Shown: positions 57,201-64,000 of the stretch, piece after piece | How the letters are laid out: every line of letters starts with the position of its first letter | How positions within the stretch are numbered: the stretch's first letter is position 1 | Assembly: GCA_051294375.1 (NCBI GenBank) | Contig: CM119263.1 | Span: 19,930,115 to 19,994,114, forward strand | DNA: 64,000 nucleotides | Source: Paraspadella gotoi | Lineage: Eukaryota; Chaetognatha | Direction of reading: 5' to 3' | The notes under the pieces: model-generated | Told to the model about the DNA's origin: nothing | Databases searched by the model: none | What the model saw: only the letters and a program-made list of their open reading frames with translations | Translations under genes and position numbers: made by a program

Positions 57201-58442
57201 CTTGTGACCAAATTTTTGCTGTCTGATTACTAACATATGCCTTATATTCGAACGAACATAAGCTCTCTTTACCATGACTGTTTTTCATCAGTAAGATCGC
57301 AAAGATAATAAAAATATGTAAAAAATCAGGCTAAAAGTAGCTTGAAACGGTGACAAGATTTCTTACCATCGTTATTGTAATTGATCTGGGTTAAGAGCTA
57401 TCTTTTAAATACACGGGCTACGAAAGTTATTGTGGTCAAACTGGTCATGTAATGTCACGTCATCTCATGAGAAACTGCGGCGCAACACATTTGAATTACC
57501 GTTCTTGTTTTTAATTTTTTAGAAACATAATGTAACATCATGTTTCTAAAAATTGAAAAAATCATCCTTGTAAACACAACCTGAGTGGAGATGCACTTCA
57601 ATCTGTACTTCACTCTTTAATTCCCAAAATAGATTATTAGCTCACTATTGGGAGGGTCCTTTCGAATTTCTTTTTTTTTTAATTAAAAAAAAATCATCTT
57701 TCAACTCAAGTTTAGTTCGGTTCGAGATTTTTGTAAGATTTTTCGGTTTCGGTTTAGGATATTATCTTCTTCTGCCCTTAATACCTTGGCCTCAAATCGA
57801 TGAGTTAAATTTAAAGGCAGGTTCGAAGCTGCTACAACGTAATAACATGTGGAATACTTATCTTTTCGTCATGTTCTTCATTGGAAAAATAAAACTGCGA
57901 GGTTGGTCTCAAAATTTTAAATTTCGAATTAGAGATTTTGACAATTATGTGGAAAAAAAAAAAGAAATCGGGCATTCTCAATCTTAGTAAATGCCCTCAA
58001 CATCGGCTTCGACTTTCGCGACGAAATAAGGGCTTTTGAAGAAAATTTTCAAAGGGATTTAAACGATTCAAGAATAGGTAATGACTAATCGTGATTTTGA
58101 AATAATATTAATTCAATTTTTATCGATCACCGATCACAATTCTAATTGTCAGAGAAGACTTGCTTAGTTAACTATTTATATACTTATACTTTTAAAAGCA
58201 GTTTTTTTGGGGGGATATCGTGAATGATGTATAAAAGTCAATTGATATTAATTTCAACTCAAAAATTATGCAGTTGATTATTATGGAAATAAGGAATTAC
58301 AAAAGGATTCCTTTTGCGAGCGATCAAGCCCCCACCTAAACAAATAACCACAAAAAAATACTTTGGGTCCTGTTCTAACAATGAACGAAAGCAATAACCC
58401 TCAGCAATTGCTCCCAATTTTGGGCAATAGCATGACCATAAA
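54246..58442. other. Gene-poor, AT-rich intergenic region (4.2 kb)
   Basis: No coding region could be supported on either strand. Visible items are AATAAA at about 54564, a possible SINE fragment with a box-B-like GGTTCGAATC (minus, about 55436), a box-B-like GGGTTCATTCCC (plus, about 57076), and a short hairpin TTAGAAACA/TGTTTCTAA (57519-57549). The rest looks like decayed repeats. Confidence 0.55.
57030..57170 (+). mobile_element. Possible tRNA-like SINE fragment
   Basis: GGGTTCATTCCC (about 57076) resembles box B and lies inside an inverted pair TACCGGGTT/AACCCGGTA. Box A is not convincing, so this is only a candidate. Confidence 0.25.
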
Positions 58443-58910
58443 ATGTTGATAATTTCATTGTTCTTACTCAAAGTTTTCAAAATTGTGTTCTCGGTCTTTC
58501 TCACCGTAGGCAAATTTTTGTTCGTCGAAAGATGCTTCGACGATTTGGGGTGCTTCAAAACGGGTCCACCGTTTTGGAGCATTCGGCGGCCTATCAGTCT
58601 GCTGCCGCAATCTACCGACACAGGTAGGCGTGACAGAGAACGTCGGTCACACACGAATGTTTTTTTATGATTTTAGCGAGCAAGTACAAATTTTTTACCG
58701 TAAACTAAAGCGAAAAGAAATTACAAACCTTCGTTTCAATTTTAAGTTAAACCTCGGTTTTTGTTGAACACGCGGGAAAATTCGGAGCAAAACACAGAGA
58801 TTCTCATCTCGCCCTGGGAACAAAATTCCGCAAAGGAATTCAACGCCACGAAAAAGACAAAGATAATTATTCATGGTTATCTAGAGTCGGGAGATTACCC
58901 TTGGATCAAG
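58443..58910 (+). pseudogene. Pancreatic-lipase-family gene, 5' fragment only
   Basis: Two exons, 58443-58623 and 58747-58910, give about 115 residues: a hydrophobic signal peptide, the mature N-terminus RCFDDLGCFKTGPPFW, RRPISLLPQSTD, then FLLNTRENSEQN and TKIIIHGYLESGDYPWIK. This matches the start of the alpha/beta-hydrolase lipase domain, including the oxyanion-loop IIHGY. The catalytic Ser (GxSxG), Asp, His and the PLAT domain should follow, but no such exon is found before the next gene on the opposite strand at 60569. The last exon ends at a good donor (AAG|GTCAGT) and runs into composite repeat B. It is either a broken gene or a 5' end whose remainder was moved. The remnant itself has no stops or frameshifts. 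Confidence 0.75.
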
Positions 58911-59039
58911 GTCAGTCTTAATCGTCGAAATCACTCGCCAAAATATTGATACACGAAAAGAAAAAAAAATCTTATAAGTAGTATTGATCGAGCCTGCTAG
59001 CTATCAAAGAAAATTAATGAAAAAATCCGGGAAAAAAAC

Positions 59040-59310
59040 GAATGATTGATGTAATAGTAATTTATTGATGTAATAGGAATTGATTATTGATGCGATGATA
59101 ACCAATTCTTGACGCGATGATAACCATTAACCAAATATTGATGCGATGATAACCAATAATTGATGCGATGATAACCAAATGATTGATGTGATAATAACCA
59201 AATGATTGATGCGATGATAGTCATTCATTAATGTGATGATAATCATTCATTGATACGATGATAGTCATTCATTGATGCGATGATAGTCATTCATTGACAC
59301 GATAAATCAT
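59040..59310 (+). repeat. Tandem array of about 18-bp units (GATGCGATGATAACCAAT type)
   Basis: A dozen or more imperfect units of TGATGCGATGATAACCAA, then of TGATGCGATGATAGTCATTC. Variable unit length and no unique spacers argue against CRISPR. The complementary version is at 35015-35075. Confidence 0.85.
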
Positions 59311-59521
59311 TCATCATAAATAAAACAAACAAATGAGTGTATGAGTGAAAGAGAGAGAGAAAGAAAGAGAATAAATCCACGAAAATCTCGGATGTAAATT
59401 TGGGATTTTGTATTGAGAAAAAAGCGCGGAATAAATGGCGATAATAAAAGTTTTTAAAAGTTTTTAGAAGGAAAAAAATAATCAAAATCTTTCAAAAAAC
59501 TAACGATCACGCTAGAGATCG

Positions 59522-59524
<3 letters not shown>

Positions 59525-59571
<47 letters not shown>

Positions 59572-59575
59572 GACG
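59525..59575. repeat. (GA)n microsatellite
   Basis: About 50 nt of GA dinucleotides with minor interruptions (GACA, GGCG) at its 3' side. Confidence 0.95.
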
Positions 59576-60368
59576 GCGAGAGACAGAGAAATCTGGACTG
59601 CCGCTGGAAGGCAGTATACATATAATTTAAAGAAATAAAAGAAAGGCAAAAAAATTTAACAATTGTTTACAATTGGAAATTGTTACAATTTTTTCCAATC
59701 ATAGGTTATAAAAGATTTTATTTTTATTTGTATTAAAATTAAGATATAGCTTCTCTTTAAAAAGGTCTTTTGATTTCATATATTTTTTAATCAAAAATTT
59801 TTTTATGAATTTCATCTTCAATAATATTTACTGCAATATGTAAATTAGATTAAAGCATTTCTATATACTAATTTGGATATTATAAAATGAGTACTATAAT
59901 CTCATTTGCATTTTGCAGTAAATCATAATGAATTAGAAATCGAAACAAAAAATACTAGAATCCAAATGTAATATGAAAATTTAAAAGCTATTTCAAGATG
60001 AGAAGCCATATCTAAATTTTTAACTTACTATGATCGCACATTTTTATAAAACTTTATCGTAATTCATAATAATTTTTATTTAAAAAAAAAGGTAAGTCCC
60101 ACCCAAAACTATAAAAGCGTATAGGTTTTATATAAAAAATCTTAAAAGTAGTATTGATCGAGCCTGTTAGCTATCAAAGAAAATCAATAAAAAAATCCGG
60201 AAAAAAAAAGTCACAGCTAAAACTATAAAAGCGTAGTAGTTTTCATATAAAAAAGCGTGAAGCCGACGACGACGATGACGCCGACGACGACACAAAGAAG
60301 CTGACCCGAAACAAAAGGAAGAATTTAGGGGAAAAAAGAAAGAGACGGTTTTGATGCTTAACAGTTGA

Positions 60369-60370
<2 letters not shown>

Positions 60371-60423
<53 letters not shown>
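60371..60423. repeat. (GA)n microsatellite
   Basis: Uninterrupted GA dinucleotides for about 52 nt, followed by (ACTG)n, 145 nt beyond the ABCC stop codon. Confidence 0.95.
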
Positions 60424-60428
<5 letters not shown>

Positions 60429-60568
60429 TGACTGACTGACTGGCTAATTGATATCCTAAGATAAAATCAATTAAATTATTATTCCCGCTTAAAATGTACT
60501 TCGAAGTAACTAAACGAATTGGTATAAGCAATAATATAACACAATGTTCCAATTAACTATTATAATAT

Positions 60569-63500
60569 TCACTTAATAACTTGGTTGTCTTTAGCAAGCG
60601 CATTGAAAAGGGAGTGTGGATTGGTCAGGAGGATCGACGGGTGATCTTCTTCCATGATTTCACCTTCCTCCATTACGACCACTTTGTCGCAATCTAACAC
60701 ACCGTGAATTCGGTGATCGATGACGATGACTGTCCTTCCCCCCGCCTCTTTAAACACGAGATTTCGAATTCGAGCTTCGATGTCTTCGTCGACTGCAGCT
60801 GCCGCTTCGTCAAGGACAAGCAGCTTGGCGTCTCGTAACAGAGCTCGTGCTACGCAGATGAGTTGACGCTGCCCAACGGAGAGATTGACGCCCGACTCAC
60901 TGACCGCGTTGTCGAGGTCCAGGCCACCTTCGAGCAAAGTCCCCAAACCCACATCCGCCAGGAGCTCTCGGAGTCGATCGTCGTCCGCTCGTCTCAATGG
61001 ATCCAAGTTCCAGCGGAGGCTGCCGGCGAAGACTACGGAATCTTGTGGCACGACTGCGATCCTCGATCTCAAAACCCTCAACTCGACCTCCTCAACGTCG
61101 AGTCCGTCAATTTCTAGAAGACCCCTAGTTTTTTCTCCCAAACGCAACAGAGCCGCCACCAGGCTCGACTTTCCGGCGCCGGTTCGACCGACGACGCCGA
61201 TTCGAGCGCCAGCGTCGACACGAAGGTTAACGCGTTTCAACGCCGCCTCACGCTTTGCCCGATGACTGAAGCTAAAATTGCTAAAAACCACCTCTCCGCC
61301 CGCTGTCCAATTCCCGTCTGAGATTCCAGCGACGGCATCAGTCGCTTCTGCCGGAAGATGACGAAACTGCAGCATTCTATCGACGGCCGTCAGGTCCGCC
61401 TCCAGCTGCGGCAAGACGCGTATAGTCTCCACGAGGACGTGGGCCACGCTCATGGCGTAGCCGACAGTGAGAGCGGCATCACCAGGTGACGCAGAGGCGT
61501 CGAAGCAGACGTCGAGACTGGCGAACAAGACGGGGAGAGCCGACAGAAATTCGAAGACGAGGCCAATCCACTTGTCGGCCGTTGAGGAGAGAAAGGAGGC
61601 GGCAAAATGCGTCTCCGCGCGAACGATCATTTCGTTGAGAAATTCCCGTCGTCGATCGAAGACGCGGATCTCCGGCAGACCCCGCAGCGTCTCGTCAAAA
61701 TGGGAGAGGATCGGAGAACGAGTCGCGGCTTCGAGGCGTCGCAGGCCGCGGGATGCCGGCGCGTGAAAGCGTCGGACGAGGAAGAGAAAAAGGAGGAGAG
61801 GAAAGAGAAATAAGCAAAATAAAGGGGAAACGTTAAAAATGAGGAGGAAGAAAACTGCGACTATGTGAAATAGGGTCTGATACAAAGTAGACAGGTTCTC
61901 CGGAACCTTTTCGTCGACTATCTCTACGTCCGTGGATATCCTGGTCAATACCCTTCCCGTTGGCGTCGAGTCGAAAAAACTCAATTTCATCCTGGCCAAG
62001 AGCTCCGTCATTTCGTCGTGAATCTGACGAGATGCGCGAATCGATCCCAGAATATGACAAGTGAAAGCGACGATCAAGCATGTAGCGGAGCAGATGGCCA
62101 AACGTGTATAATGTGTCAGGATGTAAATATCCCGAGATGTTTCCACGGGACGGTTCGATCCTTTGGCAGTTTCTGCCGATAGTCGAGTGTTCGCGACGAA
62201 TTCAAGCCATCGAAAGCCAGCAAAGGCTAGAAACTGAAAAGCCGTATTGGTCCAACCAAAATATCCTAAGTAGTTGATATAAGTTCTTATTGACGTTTGG
62301 TAGAAACTAAGTCCTTCGTCAAAGGCTTTATTATTTTTTCGATAATTTTCATGGTCTTTGAGAGTGGTTTCATTGGCATCATCCCATTCTTTCTTGTTAA
62401 TCGAATCCAATGGCAACAATGTATCTTTTCCGAACAGATCATCATAACTTCCAGTGTTTTTTACCACTCCTCCTTCAAGACGAACGATTTTGTCCAACTT
62501 TGATAGAAACCGCGTCGAACTGGTCGCCAACACCCGGCACTTTTTTCCCAGTAGCCCCTTGTCTGAGAGCACCGCTTCAAACACCCATTTGGTCACGGTA
62601 GCGTCCAAGGCCGCCAATGGCTCATCGAGTAAATAGACATCATGGTTCGCATAGACAGCACGAGCAAGGGCCAACCTTGACTTTTGGCCGCCGGAAAGAG
62701 CGGCGCCACCAACTCCGATTTCCGTCTGATCTCCCTCCGGAAATGAGAGGAAATCTCGATTCAATGCGCAGGCTTCGACGACGGCGTCGTAATAGGCCTT
62801 GCGATAAGGAAACCCAAAGAGAATATTTTCTTTGATAGACGCGTTTTGAATCCACGGGGTTTGAGAGACGAGCGCGATTCGACCGACCATCGTCGCGAGG
62901 CCATTAACTATTAACAATTGCCCCGCGAGCGCCGCTAGTAACGTGGATTTTCCGGCGCCTACCTCACCGAAGATGGCGATCGATTCCCCTAAAGTTCCAT
63001 GCAGGTCGATGGAGTAAAGACAAATTGCGCTTCCTTGACGTCGGGCGAAAGAGGCGTTGATCAACGTGATGACTTTTTGGTTGTACTCTTTTCCGCGCGA
63101 TGAATTTGAAATCACTCGCCGTCGGTCTGTCGACAAAATGTCATGAAAGTCCGCAGACTCGACGTTGTCGCGAACCTCATCTTCCTCGACGTCATCGTCG
63201 TCGTTCAGATAATCGTCCATCTTTTGACCAGCCACGTACGATTGAGTGACAATCGAAATTGAATAAGGCAGAGTCCAGAGCGCAAACTTGACGCTGTTCA
63301 GCAGCGCCAACGCGACGAATGCTCTTTCCGGCTTCAAGGTCGTGCCAGAAATGGATTCCGCTGATGAAGTGGCGAAGGCCAAGGCGCCAATCAATATAGG
63401 TGCGGCATTAAACAGAAAATGACCAAAACTCTGCCACCGCATTTGAGCTGCGACAACACTTAACTCATTTCGACGCAACTTCTTGACTTTTTCCACAAAT

Positions 63501-64000
63501 GGGGCCTCCCACGTGTTGATTTTTATGGTTTTAGCGCCATCTAACATTTCTTTGAGAGCCCTCGTCCGCGCGTTCTTTAACGCTGAGACTTCGTGGCGCA
63601 TTTTCTTCCAACGCGTTCCGACGAAAGTGTTGACAGGAATCAATGCCGCCAGACATACAACACCAGCCGCGGCGCCGGCGTCTCCGATTTGCGTCCGAAG
63701 AAGATAAGCCGCGACGAGGAGGTGAAAAGGGATGAGGATTCCCGCGACGAAAAAAGGAACACCGTCAGCGAACTTTCGCGCGTCTAAAGCGACGAGATTC
63801 AAGATGGCCGCGTTGGAAGTTTTCGAGGCGTCCACGAGTCTTGTGCGAAGAGAGCGAAGATACAGGGCGACTACCGCGGTGGTTTGTGCGGCCAATCCTA
63901 CAGCATTTCCTTGCCACCAGAAAAAGCAGTGAATAAGCGGATGACAAATAAAGAGAGAAACGAGGAGAAGCGCGTAAAGGAGTTGTGGCCTTGCGTCGGT
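60569..64000 (-). CDS. ABCC (MRP/ABCC4-like) transporter, 5' partial, intronless here
   Basis: The frame is open without interruption from the right window edge to a TAA at 60571-60569, about 1143 codons; the N-terminus lies outside. ABCC full transporters export organic anions, conjugates and drugs with ATP. Order: rest of TMD1 (includes KEMLDGAKTIKINTWE), NBD1 with Walker A GEVGAGKST (about 62965), Q-loop SQTPW, signature LSGGQKSRLALARA and Walker B YLLDEP. An Asp/Glu-rich insert lies before NBD1. TMD2 follows (DSTPTGRVLTRISTDVEIVDEKVP), then NBD2 with Walker A GRTGAGKSS (about 61186), signature LSVGQRQLICVARAL, Walker B LLVLDEA and H-loop IDHR. The short TMD0-less layout and text favour an ABCC4-type member. 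NBD1 has unusual motif residues. All neighbours with comparable length have many introns. Confidence 0.9.
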   Translation of the reverse strand, partial: TDARPQLLYALLLVSLFICHPLIHCFFWWQGNAVGLAAQTTAVVALYLRSLRTRLVDASKTSNAAILNLVALDARKFADGVPFFVAGILIPFHLLVAAYLLRTQIGDAGAAAGVVCLAALIPVNTFVGTRWKKMRHEVSALKNARTRALKEMLDGAKTIKINTWEAPFVEKVKKLRRNELSVVAAQMRWQSFGHFLFNAAPILIGALAFATSSAESISGTTLKPERAFVALALLNSVKFALWTLPYSISIVTQSYVAGQKMDDYLNDDDDVEEDEVRDNVESADFHDILSTDRRRVISNSSRGKEYNQKVITLINASFARRQGSAICLYSIDLHGTLGESIAIFGEVGAGKSTLLAALAGQLLIVNGLATMVGRIALVSQTPWIQNASIKENILFGFPYRKAYYDAVVEACALNRDFLSFPEGDQTEIGVGGAALSGGQKSRLALARAVYANHDVYLLDEPLAALDATVTKWVFEAVLSDKGLLGKKCRVLATSSTRFLSKLDKIVRLEGGVVKNTGSYDDLFGKDTLLPLDSINKKEWDDANETTLKDHENYRKNNKAFDEGLSFYQTSIRTYINYLGYFGWTNTAFQFLAFAGFRWLEFVANTRLSAETAKGSNRPVETSRDIYILTHYTRLAICSATCLIVAFTCHILGSIRASRQIHDEMTELLARMKLSFFDSTPTGRVLTRISTDVEIVDEKVPENLSTLYQTLFHIVAVFFLLIFNVSPLFCLFLFPLLLFLFLVRRFHAPASRGLRRLEAATRSPILSHFDETLRGLPEIRVFDRRREFLNEMIVRAETHFAASFLSSTADKWIGLVFEFLSALPVLFASLDVCFDASASPGDAALTVGYAMSVAHVLVETIRVLPQLEADLTAVDRMLQFRHLPAEATDAVAGISDGNWTAGGEVVFSNFSFSHRAKREAALKRVNLRVDAGARIGVVGRTGAGKSSLVAALLRLGEKTRGLLEIDGLDVEEVELRVLRSRIAVVPQDSVVFAGSLRWNLDPLRRADDDRLRELLADVGLGTLLEGGLDLDNAVSESGVNLSVGQRQLICVARALLRDAKLLVLDEAAAAVDEDIEARIRNLVFKEAGGRTVIVIDHRIHGVLDCDKVVVMEEGEIMEEDHPSILLTNPHSLFNALAKDNQVIK

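Larger units (their letters stand above)
58970..60300 (+). mobile_element. Composite repeat B, plus-oriented copy
   Basis: It begins with AGTAGTATTGATCGAGCCTG and TAGCTATCAAAGAAAAT (58978), repeated at 60148 as AGTAGTATTGATCGAGCCTG. In between are the GATGCGATGATAACC array, two GA tracts and GGACTGCCGCTGG. It ends with a (GAC/GAT)n block. The same order in reverse is at 34640-35700. The roughly 1.17-kb spaced direct repeats could be terminal repeats, but no tRNA primer site or coding region is evident. Confidence 0.6.
58911..60568. other. Repeat-filled region between lipase fragment and ABCC
   Basis: 1.66 kb without a supported exon. It is dominated by composite repeat B, its tandem array, GA microsatellites and direct repeats, listed separately. 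Confidence 0.7.

Noticed and set aside
57270-57300. TTTTTCATCAGTAAG as another hammerhead-like motif (minus strand)
   Set aside because: Only the CTGATGA box matches; no stem II followed by GAAA.
59040-59310. Regularly spaced repeats as a CRISPR array
   Set aside because: Units are contiguous and variable with no unique spacers, in a eukaryotic locus.

Overview
This is a gene-dense, intron-rich animal nuclear contig. Coding exons are GC-balanced and set in AT-rich introns, many of them only 50-120 nt. The set of recognisable genes is metazoan and includes cilium/centriole genes (B9D1, CCDC61), so the source is a ciliated animal. The short introns, head-to-tail gene spacing, tRNA-derived SINE and hammerhead-like repeats suggest an invertebrate with a compact genome. 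A sponge or another early-branching lineage is possible, but I cannot fix the taxon from this sequence.

Layout: (1) 1-9.3 kb: 5'-truncated C2H2-like zinc-finger gene with a perfect 24-bp minisatellite, STRAP (WD40), DUS1L (tRNA dihydrouridine synthase) and CCDC61. (2) 9.3-18.0 kb: XPO4 (exportin-4), whose introns carry two large inverted-repeat elements and two GC-AG splice donors. (3) 18.4-21.9 kb: B9D1 and a protein with a ZC3H14/Nab2 N-terminal domain that ends in a MYND-like finger instead of CCCH fingers. (4) 22.3-32.2 kb: SEC23, TRAPPC2L and a profilin. (5) 34.1-48.5 kb: a multi-finger C2H2 gene, RPL11 (uL5), FAM185A, an ELAV-like three-RRM protein and NEMP (TMEM194 family). (6) 48.8-54.2 kb: an SR-rich protein with a cwf21-like N-terminus and an orphan single-pass membrane protein. 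(7) 54.2-60.6 kb: gene-poor, repeat-rich DNA with a two-exon 5' fragment of a pancreatic-lipase-family gene. (8) 60.6-64.0 kb: a long uninterrupted ABCC (MRP-type) transporter frame on the minus strand, running off the window.

Every gene except the ABCC transporter reads on the + strand. The genes are mainly housekeeping (tRNA modification, nuclear export, COPII and TRAPP trafficking, ribosome, splicing) and no shared pathway is evident. Exon structures below were derived by joining frames across GT(GC)-AG sites and checking phase; every internal join listed keeps the frame.

The most unusual layer is the repeats. Several intronic or intergenic elements are large inverted duplications, and some arms carry a hairpin resembling a hammerhead ribozyme (a seven-base CTGATGA box, a stem, GAAA, then ACATGTC). 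This recalls the hammerhead motifs known in Penelope-like retroelements. The motif also occurs alone, antisense, about 25 nt upstream of a SEC23 splice acceptor.
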